Positions 1-11,000 of a stretch of 64,000 bases of DNA are shown here, piece by piece. The stretch is from an uncultured Lachnospiraceae bacterium (GTDB taxonomy: Bacteria > Bacillota > Clostridia > Lachnospirales > Lachnospiraceae). Each line of letters starts with the position of its first letter. Position 1 is the stretch's first letter. A program made the translations under genes and the position numbers. Below the pieces are notes generated by a model. It ran no database searches. It was not told the DNA's origin and saw only the letters and a list, made by a program, of their open reading frames with translations. The stretch is taken from NCBI GenBank assembly GCA_910578885.1, contig CAJTSH010000006.1:2352-66351 (forward strand), in the 5' to 3' direction.

Positions 1-340
1 TGGGAATACTCAAATCAGCCAAATGGTCTCTTGACACAAGCGGTTCATCGCAATAATGGTCTTTGGGAGAATTATGCGGCACAGTAATCCCTAATTCTTT
101 CCAGTATATCACTTCTTCATCTCCTGTTCCGTCATTCAAATACAGCCCAAAATCATTATCTAAAAAAATTGCTGTTATTTCTTTCGCTTGGTCAATCGTT
201 AAATTATTTACAATGTTTCTGCCAAAATATTCAGACTCCATTTTTTTGATTTCATCATCCGTATAACCCAGTACTTCCTTAAGCAGTTTTCTTAATGTAT
301 CATTTGCGTCCCACATTGGGGCATATAAACTATACAACAT
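1..340 (-). CDS. Antisense zinc-ribbon protein, tandem copy 1 (partial)
   Basis: The gene reads off the left edge, leaving about 113 N-terminal residues. It begins MLYSLYAPMWDAND, with the ribosome site AGGGAGGTGCAGG just upstream. The first ~50 residues are almost identical to those of the complete copy at 449-982. The middle then diverges (LYLNDGTGDEEVIYWKELG here, VYLNDGRGSEGTIAWNQLG there), and the two become identical again at the segment KDHYCDEPLVSRDHLADLSIP. The C-terminal zinc ribbon expected from copy 2 lies outside the window. The function is unknown. It is transcribed against the tail genes and presumably lies in the same intron as copy 2. The divergence is concentrated in one short block, which looks like selection or gene conversion around it. 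Confidence 0.75.
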   Translation of the reverse strand, partial: MLYSLYAPMWDANDTLRKLLKEVLGYTDDEIKKMESEYFGRNIVNNLTIDQAKEITAIFLDNDFGLYLNDGTGDEEVIYWKELGITVPHNSPKDHYCDEPLVSRDHLADLSIP

Positions 341-364
341 ATTCCTGCACCTCCCTGTCTGATG

Positions 365-393
365 ATTATAACACGTCTCACGAATTTTCACGA
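365..393 (-). promoter_or_regulatory. Promoter of antisense copy 1
   Basis: On the - strand a TCGTGA -35 (388-393) and a TATAAT -10 (365-370) are separated by 17 nt. They lie about 25 nt upstream of the start codon at 340. The same layout occurs upstream of copy 2. Confidence 0.6.
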
Positions 394-448
394 TTAGTTT
401 TAGGCATATTCATAATGCCAAACAGTAATACTACGGAAGTAACGATAA

Positions 449-982
449 TTAAAAATCCGAGTTACACCTATTGCAGTGCCACTGTTTCGTCGTTTTGCCA
501 AGCGAAAATATTCCAAACAAGGCTACGCTGCCCGCTTTTGACAGCCCTGAGATCTTTCTCGTATCTGTCGAGTGGCAATACGGGCATTCTACAATTGGTT
601 TGGTATGAAAAAGAGTTTCTTTTATTGGCGGATCAATTTTTTTCGGAATACTCAAATCAGCCAAATGGTCTCTTGACACAAGCGGTTCATCGCAATAATG
701 GTCTTTGGGTAGTTCATCTATCAAATGAATACCCAATTGATTCCAAGCAATGGTCCCCTCGCTCCCCCTTCCATCATTTAAATAAACACTAAAATCGTTA
801 CCACCAAAAATCTCAGTTATTTCTTTCGCTTGGTCAATCGTTAAATTATTTACAATGTTTCTGCCAAAATATTCAGACTCCATTTTTTTGATTTCATCAT
901 CCGTATAACCCAGTACTTCCTTAAGCAGTTTTCTTAAAGTATCATTTGCGTCCCACATTGGGGCATATAAACTATACAACAT
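449..982 (-). CDS. Antisense intron-located zinc-ribbon protein, copy 2
   Basis: A protein of 177 residues. I start it at 982 because AGGGAGGTGCAGG lies just upstream and the tandem copy starts at the same residue; the open frame runs further upstream, to 1213, only by chance, into the tape-measure exon. Residues 1-90 hold an acidic helical segment (TLRKLLKEVLGYTDDEIKKM) followed by a short variable region. The last ~45 residues form a zinc ribbon: CPYC, then the spacer KISGLSKAGSVALFGIF, then CNRC and the end SDF. The same C-terminal block is found in the antisense gene at 17,226-17,639. The gene sits just upstream of the resumed tape-measure frame, so it lies in an intron of that gene but on the other strand. 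I do not recognise its function. A nucleic-acid-binding role is only a guess from the ribbon. Confidence 0.8.
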   Translation of the reverse strand: MLYSLYAPMWDANDTLRKLLKEVLGYTDDEIKKMESEYFGRNIVNNLTIDQAKEITEIFGGNDFSVYLNDGRGSEGTIAWNQLGIHLIDELPKDHYCDEPLVSRDHLADLSIPKKIDPPIKETLFHTKPIVECPYCHSTDTRKISGLSKAGSVALFGIFSLGKTTKQWHCNRCNSDF

Positions 983-1006
983 ATTCCTGCACCTCCCTGT
1001 TTGATG

Positions 1007-1035
1007 ATTATAACACGTTTCATGGCTCTTCACAA
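1007..1035 (-). promoter_or_regulatory. Promoter of antisense copy 2
   Basis: On the - strand TTGTGA (1030-1035), a 17-nt spacer and TATAAT (1007-1012) lie about 25 nt upstream of the start at 982. This is a good sigma-A promoter facing against the tape-measure gene. Confidence 0.7.
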
Positions 1036-1097
1036 TTAGTTTCGGCTTATTCACATTGTTAAATAGCGATACGCCACATATCGCAACAAATAGTATG

Positions 1098-4000
1098 GTA
1101 TTCAAAACATGGCTAACAGATTTAACGAAAATACAAGGCGTTGTTAATAATCTAAAAAACATACCTGTTCCTGAGAATAATGCTGCAGGATTACTGACAT
1201 CCAATACCGCCAATAACTTAGCTGCTTCAATTAATGGTCTAAATTTACAGCAGGCACAGCTCGCACTCTCAACAAAGCATTTAACACAAGAGCGAATGAA
1301 TCAGGTTCTTGTTGAAGCAGCGTTAATTGCAAGTGAAGATAAAATTAAAGCGGAACTGGTACAAACAACTTTGGCACAGGCAGGTTTATCCGCAGAAAAA
1401 CAAAAAGCTATATTAAAAGAACTTGATTTTATAAATGTTAGTACAGGTGAAATTGCAGTTACCAAGGCATGTACCAAAGAAAAATTATTAAATACACTTG
1501 CAGCAAAAGGCGTAACAGGCGCTAACGCAGAAGAAATTATATCCACTTTAGGACTTACCGACGCTAATAAAAAGGCATCATTATCCTTCGGCTTATTCAC
1601 CAGCGCCACTTGGGCGCAGATCAAAGCGCAGTTAGCTTTGATAGCGTCAAACCCAATGACATGGGTACTTGGAATTACTGCCGCAATTTACGGAGCGGTA
1701 AAAGCAGTAGACCATTTCACGGTCACGCTTGAGGAACAGCAGGAAATAACCAAGAACCTGCAAAGCGAATTGTCCGAAATACAATCCGATATTGAAGATG
1801 TAAATTCGGAACTGGAAACCACCACTGACCGGATTGACGAACTAAATTCCAAGGATAGATTATCCTTTGTTGAAAAAGAAGAGCTGAAAAACTTAAAAGC
1901 CGAAAATAACGAACTGGAACGCAAGAACAAACTGCTTGCAGAACAGGAAAATAACAAAAAGCAGGAAGTAGCCGATTCTGTGAAAGAAGAATTTGATAAA
2001 GAGTATGGCAGCAAATACTATCAACACATATCAACACAGGCAGAAATTAACGACATCGAATCGAAACGACTTCGTGTATCGGAACTATCCGGCAAGTATA
2101 ATTTAAGTGATGATGAATATGATGAAATGCTGAAACTCCAAGCTGAAATATTTAATTGGGAAACAGATACAACCTCTTCTTTCTTGGAACATATTCAGGA
2201 AGTTATAAACGCATATGATGAATTAAACCAACGGAAGCTAAATGGTAAAGCGCTTTCCGAAGAAGATAGAAATCAGCTTGAAAAATGGCGAACTGAATTA
2301 GTTAATGCGGCGGTCGATTTGGATGACTACACTGACAGATATGGTATTGATGATGAACTATCACAATCATGGCACGACTTGTCTACTGAAATTAGTGAAT
2401 GTTTATACCCCGCAGATGCCTTAACAGAAAAATTTAATGAGGTATTTAACAGACTATCAGGCGGGATCCAAAAAGAATTGACCGCACTTGCACAAGCCGG
2501 CACTTTATCAGTCGATGATTTGTCAGATGAAATCAAAACGGCATTTGAAGATGCAGGATTTACAGCCAATGAAGTCATAGAGCAGATTCTGGCAAACATT
2601 GAAGGGCTTTCTAATAAAAATATTAGTGTAAACCCCCCTCTCACCTATGCAGCCAAAATCTCCCGGATGGAAACCATCGCCAATGGTTTAGACCCTCTCG
2701 GCGAAATTTACAAAGACATATCTGGGAATGAAAACTTTGACTGGTCTTCCATCCTGAATAATGAAGAATTCACCAAAACATTCTCCCAAATGGGTTATAC
2801 CTATAACAGCTTTATCAAAACCCTTACACAAAATTCCGGCGATATCAAAGCCTGCCAAGATGCGCTTAATAAACTGGCGACCGATTACATCTACAATTTC
2901 AAAGATGAAAACGGTAACACTATATTTTCAAACCTGGCGGAAGAAACAAAAGAAGCGACTATCGCACTGCTTGAACAAAAGAATGTCGCCAATGCACTGG
3001 AGATTGTAGAAGACGAACTTGCAAAACGTGAAAGTAACCTCGCATCGGCAAAAGATAACCTAAACTCCATTGTAAACCAGTTAAGGAACTCAATAAGGAC
3101 AGAATATCAGTCCAAATATCTCGCAAAGCTGGAAAGCACCGACTTAGAGGATGCTACCATTGACGAAATTAATGCCTTGATAAAGGAAGCGGAATCTTAT
3201 GGTTATACTGCAAACGAACTGATTAAATATAAGTTCAGTAAAATGGAACTGAACCAGACCCCTATTGAAACATATCAGGACATCAACAACATCCTCACCC
3301 TCGCAAAAGCGTCCGGCGTCGCCTCTTCTGCTATCAGCAGGCTGGAGGGCTTAAAGGCACAGTATAATAAATTTGCCTTGTCCGGCAACTCCAATGCAGC
3401 TGTTCAAGTCATGTACGACATGCAAAGGGCAGCCGCTGACATACAGCGGGAAGTATTGGGCTTTCAACCGACGGATATCGACCTCTCCGGCAAAGATAAA
3501 ACGCCTGCCGCCTCATCAACGAAAGACACACCCACCCCCGAGACCTTCAACTGGCTCGAAACCCTCCTCTCCCGCCTCTCCTCCGCATTTGACAAGCTCA
3601 AGCAAAAAGGCGAAGACACCTTCCTCAAATTTACCACAAGGGCAGACTCCTACAAATCCGCCCTCGAAAACGTCTCACAGCAGATTGCGGCGCAGCAGCA
3701 GGCTTATGACACCTACATGGCGCGTGCAAATTCCGTCGGGTTGTCCGCAGAATACATCGACAAGATACAGAACGGCTCCCTGAGCATCGAGGAGATTTCC
3801 GACGATTCCCTGAAAGAAAAAATCAAGGAATATCAGTCATGGTATGATAAGGCGCTGGAATGCGGGACTGCACTTGAAAACCTTCAGAAAACACAAAAAG
3901 AACTTGCGCAGGAGAAGCTGGAAACGCTGCTTACGCAGTATGACAAGCTGCTCTCAAGGCTGGAAGCGAAAAACACCCGCACCGAGAATTACATTGACCT

Positions 4001-7000
4001 GAAAGAAGTCTGGGGCGGCTCTGCGAGCAAGGATAATTATAAGGACATGAATAAAAACATCCTTTCCCAGATTTCCAACCTCGTCAACCAGAACCGGTGG
4101 CTGAAGAACCTGCAGAGCACCGTAGAAAACACCTCCGAGGCGTGGTATGAGTACGGGGAGCGCATGGAAGACAACAACTCCACCATCCAGAAGCTGACCA
4201 AAAGCATGGCGGAAAATGCCAAGGCGGGAGCCGCGCTTGCAGGGCAGCGGGCCCAAAAGAGAAACGACCGGAAAGATTCGGAAGACGAAAATACTGACAC
4301 AAAACTCTCCACTGCATCCACGTCAAGCAGAAAGAACCGCCTGATAAACAGCAAGCTGGGGAACATTGACGGCAGGCAGGGCAATCTGAAAACCGCTTAC
4401 GATACCAGCCGGAAGGCACGGAACAGCTATGGGAATAAGATTCTGAAAGCCAACCGGAAAGATGTATCAAAAAAGAACAAAAAATATTTTTCGAAAGCGA
4501 TTGCAAGCGTAAAAAGCGGGAGCCTTATCCCCGCTTCCACCATAAACGGAATCACAAACGCAATGAAAACGGCAGAGGGCAAGGAATATCAGGAACTCAG
4601 CACGCTTCTCTCCTACTGCATTTACTATAATGCCAATAAACAGGCAGAGGATGAAAATAAGCTGAACTATGAGATGTATGCGCTCACGGCACAGGCGGAA
4701 AAGAAATCCTTGCGGGAAGAGCAATTGCAGAATAATCTTGACAAAAACCAGTCCAAAGCCGACCGGAACACGATGTCAATGGCAAATACCGCAAGCGCGA
4801 AAAACCATAACCTTGACGCCCAGACACGCCTGAACAATCAAAATGTGACGTCTTATAAGAACGCAGCCACAAAAGCAACGTCTGACAGGAAAAAAGCCGC
4901 CTCAAAGGCAAAATTCAATACGGATAAGACTTATAAGAACCTCAAGAACAAAACCCTCAAGAAACGTCTTGCATCTGTGATATCTACCATCAAAAAAGGC
5001 AAAAAAGTATCCAGCGACGGTTTAAAAGCAGTTAAAACCTACTGCCAGAAATACTTAAACGGCAACATGACCTATTACTACAACTGCGAAGCCTACAACG
5101 AAGCTGTAGAAAATGAATTAAGCGCAAAGGATGCGGGGACACTTGCCCAAGCCGAGGCTTATGCGGCAAACCTACAGGCACGCATTGAGAAAACGGAAAA
5201 CAATGTCTCGGGACGTGATTCCGAAAATGAGCTGTACGCCGCCGCTGCCAAAAATCAGACCACCGCAAAAGCGAAGAACAGCTATATAGACAAGCAGAGT
5301 TCCATCATTGGCCAAAACCTCAATGATTATAAAGAAACCTACGTCACGCTCTCCGGTGAGTTCTCAAGTGCGAAGAAAAGCATAAACAAGTCCTCTTCCA
5401 AGGACAAATCCAAACAGAAAATCATAACCGAGATTAAATCCAAATATGTCAGCAAAAACGAGCTGATACCATCAAACTATATCGAAAAAGCATATACGGT
5501 ATCAAACAGCTTCGGGCTTGCCTGCGAGAACTACAACGAAGCCTTAGAAGCGAAGAACTCTGCGCAGGAAACCTATGAACTTTACCAACAGACTGCACAA
5601 ACGGAAAAAGCAGCCCTTGCACTGGAAAAAATGTCGAATATCGACAAGGAATATTCCAATAAGCAAAGTGTAAATGAGCAGAAAGCAACAAAAATCAACC
5701 ATGTAATTGATCTCACACAGGCAAAAGGATATCAAGTCAGCACAACGTATTACAGCAAGCTGATTGAAAACGAAGAAAACACGAATCAGACATTGAAAGG
5801 CAAGAGGCTGGAACTTATAAATTCCCTTGCCGAATCCATGAAAAACGGTTCTATTGTAAAATATTCCGATGAATGGTATGAGGCATGCGCCTCCATAGAC
5901 AGCGTTACAAATGAAATAGACAAGTCCACGCTCTCCCTTATTGAATTCAATAACCAAATGCGGCAGATCGAATGGGACAACTTTGATTATCTGGAAAACC
6001 GGATTCGGAATGTCACATCCGAAGCGGACTTCATGATAAATGAATTATCCAGAAAAGATCTTACAAGCGATGACGCCGGAGGCCTTACCGATAACGGAAA
6101 AGCCGTTGCCGCATTACACGCAGCCAATTATGAAACATACAGGAAGCAGGCAGAGGATTATAAAGAGAAAATTTCGGAAATAAACAAATCCCTCGCAAAT
6201 GACCCATATAATAAGGCCTTGCTAAACCGGAAACAAGAACTGATACAGTCCTATCAGGATTCCATCAAAGCGGCACAAGATGAAAAAGACGCGGTCATTG
6301 ACCTGAATGAACAGGGATACGACGCACTTCTGAATAAGATAAAAAGCTTAATCAGCGAATACGAAGGGCTTCTGGATGCACAGAAGGATGCATTCGACTA
6401 CCAGAACACCATTTCCGACAAGACCAAGGAAATCGCAAATCTCCGTAAGCAATTAAGCGCATATGCAGGCGACATGTCCGAGGAAGCAAGGGCAAAGATA
6501 CAATCGCTCACCGTATCACTGGAAGAAGCGGAACGCGATTTGCAGGAGACGCAGTACAATAAATACATCTCCGACACCAAAAGTATGCTCTCCGACCTCA
6601 GCGATAACTTTGAGGATGCGATACAGGCGCTCATAGATTCTCTCTCGGAGCATTTTGACCTCCTGATGAACGACATTGACTCCGACCTATCGGAAATATC
6701 AAAAACGATTACAGGTGCAATGACAGGAATCGGCTATATCCCTACGGAAGAATTCAAGACTATCTTAGACAGCTCAGGAATCTCAGCATCCGTCACAAAA
6801 ATGACGGACGCACTGGATAAATTCATCGAGGACATGCGGAAAAATTCTGATAAAACGGCTGACGAAGAAGAAACCGGCACTGGAGAAGCTGGCACGAAAG
6901 AATCCGGCGGCACTGGCGGAACCACATCAAATGCCACATCTGCAGGCACAAAAACGCTTCCTCTGATTGCCTCTGGAACGGAACCCCTTAGAGGCTTAGG

Positions 7001-7709
7001 GGAAGTCAACCTACCAAACGCTGCAAGCTCAGGAAAGAGACTAGCCCTCAAGGACGAAGCTCTAAATTTCTTAAATACCAATCTGAAAATAACAACAAAA
7101 GACCCAGACCAAATGTCCGCTTTGAATCGGGCTCTTTATAACGGATTCGGAAAAGTGCTTACTACTGCCAAAATCAAAGAACTGGCAAAAATACTTGGCG
7201 TCAGATATGACAACAACAAATCCACCGGCACAGTATATAAGAAGCTGAAAGAACTTGGAATCAGAGGTTTTAAGACCGGCTCTTGGAACATCCCATATGA
7301 CCAGCTTGCATTTCTCGGCGAGGGAAGCTACGAGCTACAGTTTGACAAGAGCGAAGGCGTACTAAGGAAAGTCGGACAGGGAGATATTGTATTAGATGCA
7401 AATGCGAGCAAGAACCTGCTGCAGCTTCTAAATACAGATCCAGAACAGCTAATCGGAAATATCAACATACCCGTTCCCGCACCGGCTCCGAATTTTTCCA
7501 ATATCATAGAAAACCGGAGTACAGGAGACGTGAAGATTGACATGGGCGGAATCGTCATGAACGGCGTAAACGATCCAAAAGAATTTACGTCTAATCTGAT
7601 AACTGCAATAAATACCAACGCAGCCGTGAAAAAGGTCATGTTGAACCATACAGTCGGAACATTATCGAATGATTATCACTCATTAAGCGGACGGCAATTT
7701 ACACCATAA
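1098..7709 (+). CDS. Phage tail tape-measure protein 1, 3' exon
   Basis: About 2,203 residues. This is the C-terminal part only, because by analogy with modules 2 and 3 the N-terminal exon lies left of the window, beyond an intron. The exon probably starts near 1098 (GTATTCAAAAC after ATG); the exact splice site is uncertain (1074-1098). It has a hydrophobic segment near residues 175-210 (SNPMTWVLGITAAIYGAV), then long coiled coils, a Pro/Thr-rich hinge (~nt 3500-3560), and three ~155-residue Lys/Asn-rich repeat units (nt ~4318-5690). The C-terminal domain shares the pattern MGGIVMNGVNDPKEF with MGDIVLQDVQNPEQF in tape-measure 3. Tape-measure proteins set tail length and are ejected with DNA. 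The adjacent tail genes fit this role. Confidence 0.85.
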   Translation, partial: VFKTWLTDLTKIQGVVNNLKNIPVPENNAAGLLTSNTANNLAASINGLNLQQAQLALSTKHLTQERMNQVLVEAALIASEDKIKAELVQTTLAQAGLSAEKQKAILKELDFINVSTGEIAVTKACTKEKLLNTLAAKGVTGANAEEIISTLGLTDANKKASLSFGLFTSATWAQIKAQLALIASNPMTWVLGITAAIYGAVKAVDHFTVTLEEQQEITKNLQSELSEIQSDIEDVNSELETTTDRIDELNSKDRLSFVEKEELKNLKAENNELERKNKLLAEQENNKKQEVADSVKEEFDKEYGSKYYQHISTQAEINDIESKRLRVSELSGKYNLSDDEYDEMLKLQAEIFNWETDTTSSFLEHIQEVINAYDELNQRKLNGKALSEEDRNQLEKWRTELVNAAVDLDDYTDRYGIDDELSQSWHDLSTEISECLYPADALTEKFNEVFNRLSGGIQKELTALAQAGTLSVDDLSDEIKTAFEDAGFTANEVIEQILANIEGLSNKNISVNPPLTYAAKISRMETIANGLDPLGEIYKDISGNENFDWSSILNNEEFTKTFSQMGYTYNSFIKTLTQNSGDIKACQDALNKLATDYIYNFKDENGNTIFSNLAEETKEATIALLEQKNVANALEIVEDELAKRESNLASAKDNLNSIVNQLRNSIRTEYQSKYLAKLESTDLEDATIDEINALIKEAESYGYTANELIKYKFSKMELNQTPIETYQDINNILTLAKASGVASSAISRLEGLKAQYNKFALSGNSNAAVQVMYDMQRAAADIQREVLGFQPTDIDLSGKDKTPAASSTKDTPTPETFNWLETLLSRLSSAFDKLKQKGEDTFLKFTTRADSYKSALENVSQQIAAQQQAYDTYMARANSVGLSAEYIDKIQNGSLSIEEISDDSLKEKIKEYQSWYDKALECGTALENLQKTQKELAQEKLETLLTQYDKLLSRLEAKNTRTENYIDLKEVWGGSASKDNYKDMNKNILSQISNLVNQNRWLKNLQSTVENTSEAWYEYGERMEDNNSTIQKLTKSMAENAKAGAALAGQRAQKRNDRKDSEDENTDTKLSTASTSSRKNRLINSKLGNIDGRQGNLKTAYDTSRKARNSYGNKILKANRKDVSKKNKKYFSKAIASVKSGSLIPASTINGITNAMKTAEGKEYQELSTLLSYCIYYNANKQAEDENKLNYEMYALTAQAEKKSLREEQLQNNLDKNQSKADRNTMSMANTASAKNHNLDAQTRLNNQNVTSYKNAATKATSDRKKAASKAKFNTDKTYKNLKNKTLKKRLASVISTIKKGKKVSSDGLKAVKTYCQKYLNGNMTYYYNCEAYNEAVENELSAKDAGTLAQAEAYAANLQARIEKTENNVSGRDSENELYAAAAKNQTTAKAKNSYIDKQSSIIGQNLNDYKETYVTLSGEFSSAKKSINKSSSKDKSKQKIITEIKSKYVSKNELIPSNYIEKAYTVSNSFGLACENYNEALEAKNSAQETYELYQQTAQTEKAALALEKMSNIDKEYSNKQSVNEQKATKINHVIDLTQAKGYQVSTTYYSKLIENEENTNQTLKGKRLELINSLAESMKNGSIVKYSDEWYEACASIDSVTNEIDKSTLSLIEFNNQMRQIEWDNFDYLENRIRNVTSEADFMINELSRKDLTSDDAGGLTDNGKAVAALHAANYETYRKQAEDYKEKISEINKSLANDPYNKALLNRKQELIQSYQDSIKAAQDEKDAVIDLNEQGYDALLNKIKSLISEYEGLLDAQKDAFDYQNTISDKTKEIANLRKQLSAYAGDMSEEARAKIQSLTVSLEEAERDLQETQYNKYISDTKSMLSDLSDNFEDAIQALIDSLSEHFDLLMNDIDSDLSEISKTITGAMTGIGYIPTEEFKTILDSSGISASVTKMTDALDKFIEDMRKNSDKTADEEETGTGEAGTKESGGTGGTTSNATSAGTKTLPLIASGTEPLRGLGEVNLPNAASSGKRLALKDEALNFLNTNLKITTKDPDQMSALNRALYNGFGKVLTTAKIKELAKILGVRYDNNKSTGTVYKKLKELGIRGFKTGSWNIPYDQLAFLGEGSYELQFDKSEGVLRKVGQGDIVLDANASKNLLQLLNTDPEQLIGNINIPVPAPAPNFSNIIENRSTGDVKIDMGGIVMNGVNDPKEFTSNLITAINTNAAVKKVMLNHTVGTLSNDYHSLSGRQFTP
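4318..5690 (+). repeat. Three ~155-residue repeat units in tape-measure protein 1
   Basis: Units start near 4318, 4783 and 5255. Each opens with a pattern like T-S/A-x-AKN-x-x-I/L-D-x-Q, then a Lys/Ser-rich stretch, an I-x-x-x-K-x-G segment, an aromatic/Asn segment with YN, and an AQAEKA-like helix. Tape-measure 3 has one such unit (from ~25,408), and the decayed tape-measure 2 keeps a fragment (19,955-20,162). The units differ in sequence, so the duplication is old. Confidence 0.7.
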
Positions 7710-7758
7710 AACAAAATGGGGGCGGCAGATAACTGCTGCCCCCCAAAAGGAGGCACAT

Positions 7759-8025
7759 ATGTACCAAACAAAAACAGACAGAAAAATGCAGACACAACAG
7801 CGTATCATTGAGCATTTGCAAGAGGAAAATGAATATTTGAAAGAACAGTTGAAACTGTGCGATTCCCAAAATGTCCAGAACAAAATTATGATGGCCAAAA
7901 ACAGTTATGCAGAGTACCAAAAACTCATTGATGAATTGCAAAACCTAAAAAAAGAGTATCAGACACTGATAATGGAAATAAAAAAGGAGGCAGCAAATGG
8001 CAAAAATAGAATTCGACGAAAATAA
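7759..8025 (+). CDS. Small coiled-coil tail-cluster protein
   Basis: 88 residues, with AAAAGGAGG 7 nt before the ATG. The sequence is almost entirely helical with heptad-like Leu/Ile spacing (LQEENEYLKEQLKL, LIDELQNLKKEYQTLIMEI), so a parallel coiled coil is likely. It overlaps the next gene by 29 nt, and that gene's ribosome site lies inside its 3' end, which suggests translational coupling. I do not recognise a family. It may be a tail assembly or baseplate adaptor. Module 3 has no counterpart in this position. Confidence 0.7.
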   Translation: MYQTKTDRKMQTQQRIIEHLQEENEYLKEQLKLCDSQNVQNKIMMAKNSYAEYQKLIDELQNLKKEYQTLIMEIKKEAANGKNRIRRK

Positions 8026-11000
8026 TATTGTCACGATTCCTACCCTCATATTGCAAAACCGGAATTTTGACTCGATAGGCAGCATTCCAAATGCCTTTGA
8101 TTTAACCTACAAAGAAAATTTTAACAGTGCGAATGAAATATCATTTACAATTTACAAATACATAGACGGCAAATGCAATCCCATTTGGGACTCTATTGTT
8201 GATTTTAAAGTATTATATGTTCCGGAATTTAACGAACGGTTTGAAATACATGTCTCCGTTGCCGAAAGCGATACGACAAGAAAATGCGTTACTGCCGCTT
8301 CTCTCTGTGAAGCAGAATTATCAAATATAAAATTGTATGATATAGAAATCAACACTGACAGCGATATTGTGTCAAAGGATTACAAACCCACTGTTTTTTA
8401 TCATCCTACCGATACAGGGCATTCTTTATTACACAGAATTTTAGAAAAAGCCCCCCACTATTCCATCGGATCCATAGATGATTCTCTAATGGACATACAG
8501 AGATTTTTCAGCATATCGGATACCGATATTTACAGCGAATTGACAGGTGAGATATCCGAAAAGTTTCATTGCATATTCTTATTTGATTCTATGACAAGAA
8601 CAATTTCTGCATATGATTTAGATAACTGCGGAAAAGATACTACCGTATTTATTTCAAATGACAATCTGTCAACGGAAATAAACCTTGAAACAAATAAGGA
8701 TTCCTTAAAAAACTGTTTCTATGTGGAGGGCGGAGATGAAATTATGACCGCAGCCATCCGTTCCATCAATCCAAACGGCTCCCAATATATCTACAATATT
8801 ACAGACGACATGAAAAAGGACATGCCAAGCGCTCTCTCAGCCGTATTGGATGAATACTCCAGAGAATATGAAAAATATAATACATCTCATGTTTATCCAT
8901 TATCCGTGCAAGCAGTCAAGAACTACAATGCTGTCGTGGATTATGTGAACAAGCTGTTTTTTGAGGGTGAGGATGCTAAGGATGATAACACTGACAAGAA
9001 CCGATTTACAAAGTTACCGGAAAATGCCTTGACCGGATACCCTGATACTACTGCAAAAATGTATGAAGCCATTGATTTATATGAATTTGTAAACAATTCC
9101 ATGATGCCGGCCGTACAGATTTCAGAGCCGGATATCGAAGAATCCATGCAGGCAATCCTTGACGGATTCCGAAACGGATTTGGAAACGAAATCGCACTGT
9201 CCAACTATAAAACCGCTGAAGAATTTACAATAGAACGCGCCATCAAAAATACGGCAAAACTCTTTTACAAATCTTCCTATTTTGATTTCAACGTCGAAAC
9301 CATTTCCTGTTCAGAAGCATCAGACACTTCCGAATCAGACAAGCCGGGAAAAAGAACATGGAGCGGAAGCTTTACCCTTACCAGTCTGGTTCAGACTGAT
9401 GACGACGGAAAGAAACTTACAAGTAAACGGGATAACATCCAGTTCATGATATCCGGCGATACCACTCTCTTCCTTGAACAAAAAATATACCGGGCAATGT
9501 CAGACAAAAATGAAATTGCCCGATACGATATCACAAGCATGAAGCTTGACGAAGAAACCTTCTGCGCTCAACTAAAATACTATTCTTTACAGGAATTACT
9601 GAATCTGTCCGACTCCTTCCAAAGCTGCCTTGAAGTACTCTTCTCCCATGAGGTGAAAACGCTTTTTACCGATACGGAGGAATCCGGCGAAACACCGAAA
9701 ACTCTTCTCGAACAGTACAGGGATTTCTACACTTCCAGAAAGGCGCTGATAGACGGGAACGATGAGTCTGAAATTACAGGAGAAGTTACCAGACGCAAGC
9801 AGATGTTGGATGCAATCAAGGCATTTTACTATTTTGATTCCCAAACAAATGAATCCTCCGGTGTGCTCTATAATATCAGACAGGAAACAAACGAACATCT
9901 GAATTTTGCAAAATATTTAACAGACCGGTCGGGCGGCACGAACCTCTGGAAGACCTTCTGTTCTTACCGCAGGGAAGACAAATACTGTAATTCCAACTGC
10001 GTTTCAACCGGAAAGACAAATGCAGGAATCATTGACAAGGCAAAGGAATTATTAGACGCTGCAAATCAAGAGCTGTACAAAGCAAGCAACATCCAATACT
10101 CTCTGACCTCTTCCATGAACAACCTGCTTGCCCTTGAAGAATTTGCGCCCCTGACAGAATCATTCTCTGTGGGCAACTGGATACGTGTCGGGATTGACGA
10201 CAAAATATTGAAGCTGCGCCTGCTCTCCTACCAGATTAATTTTGATGAAATTCAGTCCATTGACGTTGAATTTTCTACGGTCGAGCAGATTATCTCAGGC
10301 GTCTCCGACATTAAATCCGTTCTTGCTTCCGCATCTTCTATGGCACAATCCTATTCCGGCGTCATGCACCAGATGGAACAGTCAAAACATACTACAGACT
10401 GCGTAGAAAGCTGGATAAACGACGGGCTCAATGCTGCGACTACAAAGTTCGTAGAATCTGACCGTCAGGAAATCTTAATTGACAGCCACGGCATCCTTGC
10501 AAGGCTCTATGAAGACGACATCACCGATTCCTACAATCCCAATCAGCTTAAAATACTCAGCAACGGGCTTTACACCACCTCCGATAACTGGAAAACAATC
10601 CATACCGGAATCGGCAGGATTCGCTACGTGGATCCCGAAACCAGAAAACTGGTCGACGACTATGGCATTATCGCAAAAACCGTGGTCGGAAAAATAATTC
10701 TCGGTGAAAATTTGGGGATTTATAATACAAAAGGTTCCTTGAAATTTACAGAAGACGGACTTACCATATCGAACCAAAAACCAAACGTTCCCGCAGGCAC
10801 AGTCAAAAACAGCTTCATCGTGAATCCAAATGACGACAGCCAAATGGTAAAAATTACAAGAGAAGAAAACGGACGGACAGAGGATGTATTTTATACCGAT
10901 AATACCGGGAACCTGCACATGATCGGCACTTTAGATATCAACGGCGGGAACTTCCGCGGGGATATTACAGCAAGCGGAACCATAACCGGAGGCACGATAC

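Noticed and set aside
295..792. + strand open frame of 165 residues
   Set aside because: It is the complement of the duplicated antisense genes and has no ribosome site or protein-like composition.
983..1213. N-terminal extension of the antisense gene at 449-982 (254-residue frame)
   Set aside because: The extra part overlaps the promoter and the tape-measure exon; a strong GGAGG and the tandem copy both place the start at 982.
4084..4506. Antisense open frames of 100-140 residues within tape-measure 1
   Set aside because: They are shadows of the coding strand, without ribosome sites and rich in Arg, Ser and Cys.
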